Assembly: GCA_012295275.1 (NCBI GenBank)
Contig: CM022678.1
Span: 6,698,559 to 6,733,558 of the forward strand
Reading direction: 5' to 3'
Source: Chrysomallon squamiferum
Taxonomy: Eukaryota; Mollusca; Gastropoda; Neomphalida; Peltospiridae
Length of the DNA: 35,000 bases
The stretch's first letter is position 1; each line of letters begins with the position of its first letter. A model generated the notes under the pieces. The model did not search any database, was not told the DNA's origin, and worked only from the letters and a program-made list of their open reading frames with translations. The translations under genes were made by a program, and so were the position numbers. Below are positions 11,726-24,211 of the stretch, in pieces.

Positions 11726-11730
11726 TACTG
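11400..11730. repeat. (ATT)/(GTT)/(ATC)n trinucleotide block
   Basis: Interrupted TTA/TTG triplets grade into (ATC)n at about 11655-11688 and (ATT)n to about 11725. The Ile-rich frame at 11534-11758 is its translation. Confidence 0.9.
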
Positions 11731-11759
11731 GCCTACATTTGCTTTTTCTTTACAATGAA

Positions 11760-12773
11760 ATTTATTTCATTTCGATAAAATACGTCCATCATAATAACAG
11801 AAACCCTCCCCCTTTTCTGAATGCTGGACCCGCCTATGTCACCTGGCTTAACTAAACTAGCAATGCATGCGAAAATGTTTCCAGTACAGATCCACTACAT
11901 AAAAGAATATGCTAACAGTGCTGACATACATACGTGTATTATGATTGGCCAAAACTGACCAATGGACGCGATCCAGACGGGTCGTCTGTTTTAAATCAAT
12001 AATAATAATTACCATCGGTGGTCTGTGTTCATCAGTTGTGGACGGAGGATAAATTTAGTCTGTTTTATTAACTTCCACGAACAAGTGGTGTAATACGATT
12101 ATTATTTAGCTGTAAAATAAACAAATGACTGAGTATTTCATTTTAATGATACTTTTGTTTTAATGAATTTTCATATTAATAGTTAATCGCCTGTTGATCG
12201 TGTACTTTGTTATACAAGGATGTTCATGCGATGCTTCAATCTGCAAACGATATTTTTCATTTAGCATCAATAGCTTCTTTTCTTTTCTTTTTCTTTTTTC
12301 TTTTCTTTATTTTAATAAATAAATAAGTAAGTAACAAAACAAAACGACAACAACAAACAAACAAACAACAATGAAACTCCCCATCATCACCATTGCTTTG
12401 TAATCCGTGTTTTGTTAAAATCTTTAATTAGATTATTGTTTGTAGTTATGGTTGTCGTTATTACTTATTATGCTGTCGTTCGTCAAAGTAAGATAACTTA
12501 AAATACTGTCGCCGTCGCTGTAGTGGTAGTCATTATCATTTGATTATCGTCTTCAAATTGTTGTCGTTGTTATTACTATGACCTTGACATCATCAACGTC
12601 AACATCATCTCTGGTATTATTACCAAAATACCACTATCATCTTACAACGGTTGTAACCTTCATTACAAACAGCAATTGTTTATCATTATCATCTAGTCGT
12701 TTTCATTAATATCATCATTTCTTCATTATAACCACAGTCGTTGTCACATTCATCATCATCATCATAGTCATTA
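11760..12773. other. low-repeat sequence with paired CCAAT-like boxes
   Basis: ATTGG at 11944-11948 and CCAAT at 11959-11963 sit next to CpG-containing sequence (GGACGCGATCC). A promoter is possible, but no exon could be attached. After about 12400 the sequence becomes ATC/ATT-rich. Confidence 0.35.
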
Positions 12774-13272
12774 TCATTTTATTATATGTTTTCATTATTA
12801 TCATCATCATTATCATTTTATTATGTGTTTTCATTATTAACATCATCATTATCATTGCATTATGTGTTTTCATTATTAACATCATTATCATTTTATTATG
12901 TTTTCATTATTAACATCATCATTATCATTTTATTATGTTTTCATTATTAACATCATCATTATCATTTCATTATGTTTTCATTATTAACATCATCATTATC
13001 ATTTTATTATGTGTTTTCATTATTAACATCATCATTATCATTTCATTATGTGTTTTCATTATTAACATCATCATTATCATTTTATTATGTGTTTTCATTA
13101 TTAACATCATCATTATCATTTTATTATGTGTTTTCATTATTATCATCATCATTATCATTTTATTATGTGTTTTCATTATTAACATCATCATTATCATTTC
13201 ATTATGTGTTTTCATTATTTACATCATCATTATCATTTCATTATGTGTTTTCATTATTAACATCATCATCGC
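12774..13272 (+). repeat. 39-bp minisatellite, about 12-13 copies
   Basis: The unit is close to TCATTATTAACATCATCATT + ATCATTTTATTATGTGTTT. Some units are 37 bp (TATGTTTT instead of TATGTGTTTT). Because 39 is a multiple of 3, long open frames with 13-residue repeats arise on both strands. These are not genes. Confidence 0.95.
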
Positions 13273-13275
13273 CAT

Positions 13276-14783
13276 CATTCCTCATTTTCATTATCATCAT
13301 TCACTGTCATTACAATCACCATCATCATCATCATCATCATCATTATCATGAGAAACACCACAACATCCTTAAGACCGAAGCAGAAGTCAGATATGATTAA
13401 TCGTCTGCAAATTGTGGAAATGTTTTGCTTAACTTAATTAGGTCAAGTATATTCATGTCTATTTCACCGGCTAATTTCTTTTATTCATTACATGTCTCCT
13501 TTTCACCGACAGATCTGAGATTTAGGTCGATATGAGACGCTATCAGCAGATGTAGCAGAAGTCACTGCAGACAACATTAGCAGCAGACACAGTGAAAAAA
13601 AAAATCAAATAAAAAAAAAAAAAAAAAAATCTTGAAAGACGATTTGCGTTATGCAGAATGTTATACGGATATAAATAGATTTATGACGTATATCAGATGT
13701 CACATGCGACGTCTGCAAGTTAAACGAAATTGATTTAAAAGAATTTTAAAAATGTTAGCGAAAGTAAGAAGGGTACATAAATATGTATGTATATATATAT
13801 ATGTCTGTAAGCATGTTTGTGTGTATATGTGTATATATTGGATGTATGTATGTGTATGTGTGTATATGTATGTATGTATGTATGAGTGAAGATAAAATAA
13901 TAGATATTAATAAAAGAGGGGGAAAAAAATGGATGATTAAAAACGATTTCAACGAAAATTATGATGATGAAAACGACAACAACGTCAGTGATGACGCCGA
14001 TGATAATAAGACAACGATGATAATGAAATTTATGTTGACCATTATGGTGGAGATAACGATGGTTATGATGATAATAAATACAATCAGGACAATAAATAAT
14101 TGCAATAGAAATTAATAAATTAAAAATCGACGAAGCAACTAAATAAAAATATATACAGATTAAATAATAAAGAAGATATAAGAAGACAATAATTAAACAA
14201 AAGAAATAAACAACAAAACAAAATAAAAATATAAAATTAATAAACAAAATTAAACAGATTTCCGAATTAATAAACTAATGAATAAAATGAAGCGTCAAAC
14301 AAACACAAATAATCGAACGAACGAAGAAAATAATGACGAAAGAATAAAACTAACAAAGAGTGCGAAAACAAAAATTAATATATGCTCTAAGCAAAGACTA
14401 GGAAGAAGAAAAATCACGATGTATGTATTCGAAACAGAAAAAGAAAAGAGAAAATAGCGAAGACAACAAAAATCAATAAGGAATAAAAACGAACTGTACT
14501 GTCTCGAACGAAGGGAAACAATTGAAGATAAAATGAAATGAAAGATGGCATAAAGTTTAAACTGGAAGCGAAAAGAAAAGATTTGTTAATACTTTCTGCA
14601 GGTAATAATAATAATAAAAAACCCCGTTTTTATGTGGTTTATGTACACTTGTTATGAACTTTTTGCACTTGGGCTTAATGAAAGAGATTTCGTTTACTGA
14701 AGGAAATGCAGGCATAATTAGTTATAATAAAAATAACGAAGATGATGATGATAACAACAACAGTAACAGCAACTATAATAACT

Positions 14784-14814
<31 letters not shown>

Positions 14815-15030
14815 AGATGATGATGATGTTAATGAAAATCACAACAGCAACGATGGGATCACCATTAAGACCAACAAAAAAGGCAACAACAGTAATTTCA
14901 ACATCTGCAACTGCAACGATGTTGGTAATATTTCTTAAATCAATTTTTAATTTTTTTATTTTATTTTATTTTATTTTATTTTATTTTATTTTTATTTTTA
15001 AAATAATATTATTATTCCAAAGCAATTAGA
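13276..15030. other. unique then A-rich low-complexity DNA
   Basis: The interval 13380-13760 is mostly unique. GTAT repeats lie at 13783-13885. An A-rich, T-poor strand runs from about 13890 to 14640. (AAT)/(GAT)/(AAC) triplets span 14730-14850 and (TTTTA)n about 14950-14990. No convincing exon is seen. Confidence 0.55.
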
Positions 15031-15339
15031 TTCAGTTTGAATAGCATGTTTATGTGACATACATTTATGAATGGTGTTTGATATGCTATGTTTCATAATG
15101 TAATGCTGTCACAAAAATATTATTTCTGTTCATAATTTTAATATAGGCTTGTCATTTTAAAATTATGTATCCAGTATCTATACATACATATATACCAACA
15201 TATATACATATATATCTGAATGTATGTATGTATATGTATGTATGTATATATATATAAAATAAAAGCATCGTTTCATTTTGTATTATATATTACCATATTA
15301 TACGTCTCTATGTGGAAAGTGTTAATAGGAAAAACGTTG

Positions 15340-15635
15340 TGATTACTGTTATTATTGTCGTCGTTGTTGTTATTGTGGTTATCTCTGTCGTTGTCATCAT
15401 CATAATTGTTATTATTTCTGATGTTTTTTGTTATTGTTGTTGGTGTTCTTGATCTTATAATTTTCCTTCTTGTTATTGTTAATGATATTACTGTTATGGT
15501 TACAACCATCATCATCATCATCATCATCATTACTAACGTGTTTCATTAATAAAGATTATGTTATTGTTGAGATTGCTATCTTCATTACTATTATTATTAT
15601 AATTATTGTTGTTGTTGTTGTTGTTGCACTTGTTA

Positions 15636-15691
<56 letters not shown>

Positions 15692-16040
15692 GCTGTTGTT
15701 TTTTATTCTTCTTCTTCTTCTTCTTCTTCTTCTTCTTCTTGTTGTTGTTGTTGTTTTTGCTGTCGTTGTTGTTATTATTATTTTTGTTAGTTATTAATAT
15801 TATTATTATTTTATTGATGTTGTTGTTGTTGCACTTATTATTGTTGTATTGTTGTTATTATTATTATTATTATTATTGCTATTGTTGTTGCTGGTTTTGT
15901 TTTCTTCTTCTTCTTCTTATTATTATTATTATCGACATCACTGCAAACACTACAGCTGTTGTTATTACCACAGTAAATTCTGTCATCGTCATTACAACAA
16001 CGACGACGGCTACGGCTGCTGCTTCTGCTGCTGCTAGGAC
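15340..16040. repeat. compound TTG/TTA/TTC/ATC trinucleotide tract
   Basis: Hundreds of bases of imperfect (GTT), (ATT), (CTT) and (ATC) repeats include (ATT)n at about 15640-15690 and (TTC)n at about 15707-15740. Poly-Leu, poly-Ile and poly-Val frames arise from it. Confidence 0.9.
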
Positions 16041-16204
16041 GTCATCATTTGCTTTCCATTCGCCTGTTATTACGAACCCGTCAAATTCTCAACATCCTGT
16101 AATCACATGGTCCTTATATTCTCACACACCGATCATCTGGTCTGACCTACCTCCGCTGTTAATAAACGTTTGGCCTACCCTGGGGGCTAGGCAGACCGAG
16201 CTGA

Positions 16205-16240
16205 GGGGAGGAGGGGGGCGGACGGGGGACAGAGGGGGGG
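16205..16240 (+). other. G-quadruplex motif
   Basis: Four G-runs of 4, 6, 5 and 7 bases (16205-16208, 16213-16218, 16224-16228, 16234-16240) are separated by loops of 4-5 bases. This satisfies the usual G4 rule with runs longer than three. It lies inside the most GC-rich patch of the window. Confidence 0.75.
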
Positions 16241-16275
16241 TCGTGACAGCGCGGGTCTATTGTTTAACAGAGCCG

Positions 16276-16322
16276 ATGATGGACACCAATGACAGTCGGA
16301 CTCACAGAGCTGGAAGCTGTTA
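16276..16322 (+). CDS. possible short first coding exon, unidentified
   Basis: ATGATGG at 16276 opens 15 codons (MMDTNDSRTHRAGSC plus two bases) running into a consensus donor TTA|GTAAGTAA at 16323. It sits just 3' of the G-quadruplex in a GC-rich island. Without the splice the frame stops immediately (TAG). It is too short to identify and may be chance. Confidence 0.2.
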
Positions 16323-16445
16323 GTAAGTAATCCGAGGATGATGTTTGGCAGATGTTTGGTGTCATCGAGGTTGCGTGGGCAACGTGTGGGATGTAGTGTT
16401 GTTGTTGAAAGTTTTAATAATAAAAAAATAAATAAATAAATAATA

Positions 16446-16664
16446 GTGATGATGATGATGATGATGATAATAATAATGAGTGAAATGAAAGGAGCAACGT
16501 ATGTTATTGATATAGTGAATTTTAAAAATTATGATTGTTATTATTGTTGTTGTTGTTGTTGTTGTTATTGTTATTGTTGTTATTATTATTATTGTTGTTG
16601 TTGTTATTGTTATTATTATTATTATTGTTATTGATGTTGTTATTATTATTATTGTTATTATTTG

Positions 16665-16710
<46 letters not shown>
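16446..16710. repeat. (ATG)n and compound (TTG)/(TTA)n
   Basis: Imperfect trinucleotide repeats end in (TTA)n at about 16668-16708. All frames here are homopolymer-like translations. Confidence 0.9.
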
Positions 16711-16714
<4 letters not shown>

Positions 16715-17710
16715 AGTGGCTTAATATGTAAAATATTTTCTCTTCAAGATTTGTAAAAAGAAATGTTCTTGGCTAGAAGAGAATAAATAATAATGAAAAG
16801 GTGAATAAAAAGATTAATAATAAAAGTGTATTATCATTTAAATTCAATCTGAAATTATATATTTTTTTCATTTACAGATATCCATATATTTGAAAACTAA
16901 TACTTATTAGGTCTCAACACTAAATCTCTCACACAATCAAGATATGAAGATTAAAAAAAACCATATAGCTTAATTTACTCAAAATGTTTAAATTATTAAA
17001 ATCATGTATACAATAATTGTGTAAAATGAATAAATAAATAAATAAATAAATTAGAAAGCAATTAGACTAATCAAAAAAATGTACATATAGAAAAAAGAAG
17101 AAGAAAAAAGACAGAAAAAAAAAAAAAGAATGAAAATAGTTACATGTAATTATGTATATATATTTCATACACAGTTATGCTGTTTGATCGCAGTTTCATG
17201 CATACATGAACACAAATATCTATACATATGCTTCGATACCTATACATAAAAGAAAATATATTTACAAATGCATTCATCTGTAGGTACCTAAATAAGTAAG
17301 TTAATATCCCATATATCGTTCTACCTTTTTTTTTTTTTTTTTAAAAATGTATCAATAGAAATCTTTGATATACTTGAAAATATGCGCATGCATATATATT
17401 TTTAAAAAGCAATAACCGACAAATAAAAATGATTATCTCTAGATTTCATTGTTCACGTATGCTGACAGAGTAGAAATGAAAGGTGTGCAATAAATTCAAG
17501 TATTTAATGCCGAATATTAACATACATAAATACATAAATGTATTTGCTGTTGTATAGCTAAATATGTATATTCAATTATATTTAAATATATATATATATA
17601 TAGGATCGATTTGAATAAAACACCTGTTTCTGGTTTAGTGTCACATCATCATCTATGAATAATGTGGATTCTAGAAACATCATTTCATGAGCTTTTTGCG
17701 TTTTTAATCT
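16711..17710. other. AT-rich spacer
   Basis: Mostly unique AT-rich sequence with short AAAT and TA repeats and a T-run near 17325-17341. No gene is seen. Confidence 0.55.
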
Positions 17711-18172
17711 GTATATGTGTATGGAGGCATGTATGAATGTGCGTGTCTGCGTGTGTGTGTGTGTGTGTGGGTGTGCTTCCGTTTTTCTATCTGTTAATAT
17801 TTACATATGTACGTATGTGCGTGTTTATCTATGTATTTATGTACATCTGTATGTAAATGTGTGTGTGTGTTTATGTGTGTGCTTCTATTTTACTGTCTGT
17901 TGGTATTTACATACGTACGTATATATTACGTAAGTGCGTGTTTACCTATGTATTTATGTACATTTGTATGTATGTATGTATGTGCGTACGTGAAAATAAC
18001 CATATACAGACATACTTGGATGTGCGTATGTTTCTGTATATGAATATCTATCTATCTATCTGTCTCAAAATCTCTCTCTCTATCTATCTATCTATCTATT
18101 TGTCTGTATGTCTTTCTCTCTGTCTATCTATCTCTCTATATACATATCTATATTTGTCTGCCCGCCTCTTTG

Positions 18173-18211
<39 letters not shown>

Positions 18212-18340
18212 CTGGCCTGTCTGTCTGTCTGTCTGTGTTTATCTATCTCACATATATATTCTTTTTTTCGTTGTCTCCAGTAAAAACAAAGTGATACCAT
18301 TTTTCCTTTTTCTTAATTTTTTAAAAAAATATTTTATTTA
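17711..18340. repeat. (GT)n, GTAT, (TATC)n/(TCTG)n and (TA)n mosaic
   Basis: It contains GT and GTAT words at 17711-17990, TATC/TCTG tetranucleotides at about 18045-18150 and 18215-18250, and (TA)n at about 18172-18215. Cys/Val- and Leu/Ser-rich frames come from these. Confidence 0.85.
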
Positions 18341-18510
18341 TTTTTCGTGTTTCGACACCTGTGCAACAGTTACGATGCGGCTTTTGGAATATAATATCTG
18401 TGACGCATTTTTCTTTTAGCCAATCAACTGGTTTCCTCGTTTGCTCGCGACATCCGTTTTAATGACATGGTCCAGACGAGCAGATGTCCGGGTTTGACAA
18501 ATGACCGTAA

Positions 18511-18610
18511 TATGTTTAAAAAAAGAAGTGATATCTGTGTACTGTCGCATGATCTAAGCATGAAGTTAAATGTCAGATATTGTGTTTTAGACGTGAAAAA
18601 CATCTGTGAC

Positions 18611-18666
<56 letters not shown>

Positions 18667-18796
18667 ATATATATATAAAACATGACACTAGGCGAATATG
18701 TTTTTTAAAAAATGATATCTGTGTACTATCGCATGATCTAAGCATGAAGTTAAATGTCAGATATTATGTTTTAGACGTGAAAAACATCTGTGACTG

Positions 18797-18834
<38 letters not shown>

Positions 18835-19128
18835 ATATATATATATATATATATAAAAACATATTCACTAGGCGAATATCTGTTTTTAAAAATCTGATAT
18901 CTGTATATATAAGTGTATGTATCGCATTGATCTAAGTATGTATATTTGTGTTAAATGTGTGTGATGTGTATGTTTTATATATATAAAAACATATTCTGTA
19001 GTCTGACTATAAGGTATGTACGCATGTTTTTATGTGTGTGTGTGTGTATATTGGTGTGTGTGTGTGTGTGTGTGTTGTGTGTGTGTGTGTTTATATATAT
19101 ATATATATAAAACATATTCGCCTAGTGT
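18511..19128. repeat. 186-bp tandem duplication with decayed third copy and a 20-bp inverted repeat
   Basis: Copy 1 is about 18511-18696, copy 2 about 18697-18876 and a decayed copy 3 about 18877-19000. Both good copies carry GATATCTGTGTACT, a TAAATGTCAGATATT segment, GACGTGAAAAACATCTGTGAC, then (GT)n and (TA)n. The 20-bp segment at 18685-18704 (ACTAGGCGAATATG core) is present as an exact reverse complement at 19109-19128. Confidence 0.85.
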
Positions 19129-19359
19129 GATTTTTAACTAATCTCTCCCTGATCGAGCCTGTGTGTCTGTGTGTATGTATATATGTGTAAGTATGTGTGT
19201 ATATGCATGTACGTATGTATGTTTTATTTTTAAAATATATGCATGACTAGATGCATTTATTGTTTCTTCTTTTTTTCTTTTTCCAACCTAAATATATATA
19301 TGAATAAATATGTTATTTCCAATCTACGTTTTCTTTCTTTTCCGACGTTAGAATTAAAA

Positions 19360-19540
19360 AAATAAAAAAATAAAAAAATAAAATAAAATAAAAAAAAATA
19401 AAATAAAATAATAATAATAATAAATAAAATAAAAAAGGTAAAAAAAAATATATATATATATATATAAAATAAAATAAAATTCATAATGGACATTACTATG
19501 TGAAATGAAAAATAATAGTAGTAGTAATAATAATAAATAA

Positions 19541-19580
<40 letters not shown>

Positions 19581-19800
19581 CAAACAAATACAAAAATAAA
19601 ATGCATATAATTAATACTTCCATATATTTTAAAAAATAAGGGGAAATAAAACGAAACAAAAACGTACAAGAAAATTAAAACCAACAACCAAACAACAACA
19701 ATAACAACAGCTACCAAAATAAACAAACAAACAAACAAACAAACAAATCAATAAATCAAATAAATTTAAAAAAAAAAAAAAGATTTAAAAAAAAAAAAAA
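19360..19800. repeat. A-rich and (TA)n low-complexity block
   Basis: AAAT/AAAAT words, (TA)n at about 19450-19464 and 19545-19574, (AAAC)n near 19722-19745, and A-runs at 19770-19800. Tyr/Ile/Phe-rich minus-strand frames are artefacts. Confidence 0.85.
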
Positions 19801-19809
19801 AATCCTTAC

Positions 19810-19906
19810 CCGATGCTGTACGAACCGGAAACGGTACAACGTTGTCGTCTGTCGTTCGAAAAACATTTACAAAAGAAATATTTCGTCTGTAAAACGTCGT
19901 CAACAT
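19810..19906 (-). CDS. candidate first coding exon, unidentified protein
   Basis: An ATG at 19906-19904 opens 32 codons plus one base and ends at the donor TCGG|GTAAGG. A TGA lies two codons upstream in frame, so this is the first ATG, with A at -3. The first 19 residues (MLTTFYRRNISFVNVFRTT) have arginines, hydroxylated residues and no acidic residue, which resembles a mitochondrial presequence. I do not recognise the protein. Later exons, if real, would lie below 19800 on the minus strand and start in phase 1. I found none I could defend. Confidence 0.3.
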
Positions 19907-20019
19907 TTTTCACCGTCTTCAGTTCACAACGTCATTGATTTAAAACGCTTTCAGAATTACTATTTCAACCTCTTTGTCCGTTGCGGCACAGAAAAAAAAA
20001 GAGATTTGTAAGAAAACTC

Positions 20020-21240
20020 CAGATATATATATATATATATATATATAATCGTTTTTGACGCGTGGCTGTGTATTACAAACCGATATGTTTCAGCTGGCCT
20101 TTAAGTAAATGAGTTCGGTTCATAAGGACTTAAAAACCAATACTGTCCATTAATGAGGATATATTCCACATTATAAATAACGAAGAAAACAAACTCGGTA
20201 GAACAAAGGACGAGAAAGAAGAATGAGATCAGGTGTAATCTTTGACCTAACTGTGTGTTTGCGTGGGTGCTGCGTGCGTGCGTGCGTGTGCATAATAACG
20301 TGTACGGTATATGCGCGCGTTTGTTAGTGAAAGAGAGAGCTTTGTCTAGACTGTAATTTTGCAACAGTCGTAATCATTAAAACGTCTTCCTGATTAAATC
20401 ATTACCACCATCAGTTCATTATGACTGCATCAGTCATCACCTCTTTCATTCTGCAAAGGTAATGATAATAATAATCACGTCATCATCAATGTCATTCTTC
20501 ACGTGAAAAAACAAACAAACACGTTTATTCATTGTTTTAATTCGCCATCGACGTCATCATTATCATCATTCATTTGTACATCAGTTCGTTCTGTTGTTGT
20601 TACTATTCCTCAACAAAGCTATCATCCAACAAAGCCATCATCGTCATCATCATCATCATCATCATCACCATCATTAATATAACAAATTACTATCGTAACA
20701 AATGCAATCATTTTTCTTTTATCATTAGAGTTTGATACGCTGTCATATCGTCAATAAAGGATACAGAAATAGCTGTAAAATAAGTCAGTGGTTTATTAAA
20801 CAAGGTAACAGTATACCTACATCTACAATAATTACTTATATTAAACGGACAACAGAGTAATGAAAACGGTGAGTGAATATAAATGTACATGAAAGCCATT
20901 TTGCTTACGTGCTCGTTCTTCTTTTTTTTTTAATGTTTTTGAAAGGTTTTGTCAGTATTATACTGTTTCTTTATGACGATACAAAACAGTATTTACGAGG
21001 AAATCTACCTAGCCAGACGCCCCCCCCACGTCTCTCTCTCACGTACACGCACACACCCATATGCACTAATGGCTGTTTGGAACTGGTTTGTGATCATTAA
21101 TCTGAAAACGGAAACGAGTGTTGTCGCATTAAAAGTTGTTTTACTGATAAACAATGAAGGACATTTTGTTTTGATATTCTCACATAGGTAGGTAGGGCGG
21201 GAGACTGGCTGGAAGGCGGATAGACATATTCATGTGCACA
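20020..21240. other. unique sequence with small repeats
   Basis: It has (TA)n at about 20022-20046, GTGC repeats near 20270-20290, and (ATC)n at about 20641-20670. The short open frames at 20101-20364 and 20873-21191 have no recognisable domain and I leave them uncalled. Confidence 0.5.
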
Positions 21241-21243
21241 CAC

Positions 21244-21245
<2 letters not shown>

Positions 21246-21332
<87 letters not shown>

Positions 21333-21461
21333 ACACAAAAAGGAAACACTTGAAAGATAAAACGAAATAAAGAAAAACAAGGTGGAACGGAAAAATAAAA
21401 AAGGAAATTAAAAGGAAAGAAAGAAAAATAAAGAATAAAATAACGAGAAAACGAATGGAAG

Positions 21462-21550
<89 letters not shown>
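21246..21550. repeat. paired (TA)n-(GA)n compound microsatellites
   Basis: The same compound structure occurs twice: (TA)n into (GA)n at about 21246-21328, and again at about 21463-21550. They are separated by about 135 bp of A-rich sequence. Confidence 0.9.
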
Positions 21551-21554
<4 letters not shown>

Positions 21555-21969
21555 AACAAAGTACAACGCATTATAAATACCTTATTAAAATAAAATAAAA
21601 GCAAAAAATAAATAAATCAGGTCAGTATATGAAATACTGCGGTCGATATTGCTCATTAGCAAAAGTACACCTATATATCGGGTTGATTGTTATTAGTCAT
21701 CGCTTTCTACCGAGAGCCCTGGTAGATGAACACTCACAAAGTACATGCCACCATGTCGATGTGTGACTCGTTTATTCAAAGCAGACGTCAGGTGCCTCGT
21801 GCGCGCGCGGCTAATTAGACCAATAGGAAAAGAGATGGCAAAAGTCTTATGTTTTATTTTTAGAATTTGCCGTCGTTATTGGTTTCGGTTAAAACTGGTG
21901 CAAAGATAAAATAAAGTTTAAGAGTTAAAGCATGAAGGTATTCGGATAATTTAATTTTGATGTATTACG

Positions 21970-22000
<31 letters not shown>

Positions 22001-22288
22001 GAACAGTAATATAACAGTAAAAATAAACAAATAAATAAAATAAAATAAAATAATATAAAATAAAATAAATAAACAACAGCAGCAACAGAATAAACCATAA
22101 CAATACGACTAGAACAACAATTACAACAATGTTACCAAATATTATTAAATAATGATCTAACGAAAATATGAATAAATGAAATGAACTGAACAAAACAAAT
22201 AATAATAATAATCTTTCAATCCTGTTTCACGGGGTTAGGTGGGGGATAAAAACAAGAAAATAACTGAATTGTCTGCTTTCTTTCTTTC

Positions 22289-22320
<32 letters not shown>

Positions 22321-22740
22321 TTGATCTGCTTACATTTGTAGATCCGTAAATCAAACATCATTAGATAATACAACAAAGACTTTGAGGAAATAACGTACTA
22401 TCCGATAATTCAGACATTCGATACCATTTCATTATGTAAACCTACCTATGACGTCATATCCTTTAACAGCTGATTATATAAATAGCAACTATAAAAAGTA
22501 CTATAAAAAGCAACGCGAAATGTAACATTTTGTTTAAAAAAATTATTAATAATAATAAAAAATAATAGTCATAATAATTATAAATGATTACAGTTGTATT
22601 GAAGATATAAATAAATGTAGGAACACTGAACGGAATTAATTTAATCATTAAATAGATAAAAAAAAAAAAAAGAAGAAGAAAAGACGAAGAAAAAATTTTT
22701 TTGTTGTTTGTTTTTTTTTGTTTGTTTAATTATCTGTAGG
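21551..22740. other. mixed unique and A-rich sequence
   Basis: The interval 21620-21900 is a CpG-containing unique island (GCGCGCGCGG at 21800-21809) with CCAAT-like boxes near 21822 and 21877. (CAA)n lies at about 21970-22000 and a T-run at about 22291-22310. No gene is identified. Confidence 0.5.
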
Positions 22741-24097
22741 TCAGTTTAAGAAGACTGACACATTTGACATAGGGGAAATAACTCTTAATTTGGTATATCT
22801 TTGAATATACTAGAGTGATCAAATTGTTTAACTCGGTTGTCTTTTTCTGAGAGTGAAATTAGCTACATACCTCGAAAAAGAAACAGGACACACTGGTTGA
22901 GGGACAGAGACAAAAGGTGACACTGGGTGACAAAGAAGGAGTAAAAACATTCAGAACATCATTAACTCACAAAAAGACAGGGTGACGTAAGCACAAGAAA
23001 AATGTCAGATACAATAATTAAAAATTTGAGCATTAAAGCATTCAAGGAATTTTGAGCAAAAAGAATTCTAGGAATCATTTTGACCCTTGCCCCAAATTTG
23101 GAGATTAAATTTCTGGGGGTTATGTTTGAAAGGAGCATATCCTTTATACCCTGTTCTAAATATGTAAAAAGCAGTATTTTAAATGTTGTAGTAATACATT
23201 TATAGACCTTTAATTAGATTTGAAATTAGGTTATGGATGCTTTGTGTATTGATTACCAGTACTGAATCACGTATGAAAAATTGTTTCACTAATTAAGTGT
23301 AGACCCTTAATATTTTAGTGACTTCATGAAATCTATCTTAAGTGTTTAAAATATATTTAAAATAAGTATATAAAAAAACAACAAAAGCTTTGTGTCAATG
23401 GTAATATTTTATTAGATTCCATCATACACTCAGAAATACAAGAAATTTATTAAAAGCTGTATTCATTTAGATCAAATATTTAAATCAAATAAAATAGTAA
23501 TTAGTTGCTTGTTATAAGAATTAAAAAATATCAGCTTTCAATTAACTTGTTCAAGGCATCATTTACTTGACAAAAAATACTAATTATTATAAAATAGAAC
23601 TCTTAAGTTACTTTATTATAATATTAAAATAAAGGAATTGAGAAAAACAACCACAATCATTTGACAACAATATATATATCAAAACAATTTAAGTGTGTAA
23701 ATATATGGAATAAAGTAGCTGCCATATGAAAATCTTAACACACATTCACACAGCTTAACATGATTGTCAATTCATAATTCAAAGTATACATAGTTATTTT
23801 CCCATACTCAACCGATATGAATTATATCACTATTCATTGTAAATATTTATTTCTTTCTAATAATAACTGTACATTTTACCCTCTGTTTTTGCATCTTGTG
23901 TAAAGTCATGAAAAATATGAAAATAAAAGTATATTTTGGTAAGTGTTAGAAAACAGATATCCTGTAAAAAGCATCACATCCATAGCTTATTTTAGTGATC
24001 TGTGCACTGAATGGTGAAATTTTAAAAACTGGTTAAATTACAATATGATGGTTTTGAATTAAATTTTCTATTTTAATATTTAATGTATGTATGTATG

Positions 24098-24140
<43 letters not shown>

Positions 24141-24175
24141 CTGGATATAGAGCATAATTTGTAAACATTAAAATA

Positions 24176-24211
<36 letters not shown>

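Noticed and set aside
12774-13272. Possible CRISPR-like array
   Set aside because: Repeats are contiguous without unique spacers, and the genome is eukaryotic. This is a minisatellite.
15470-16323. Long plus-strand frames rich in Leu, Ile, Val and Cys (up to 194 codons)
   Set aside because: Most of each frame is trinucleotide repeat. Only the last ~100 codons of one frame are complex, and they show no family similarity.
17715-18935. Cys/Val-rich overlapping frames
   Set aside because: They are translations of GT, GTAT and TATC repeats and of the 186-bp duplication.
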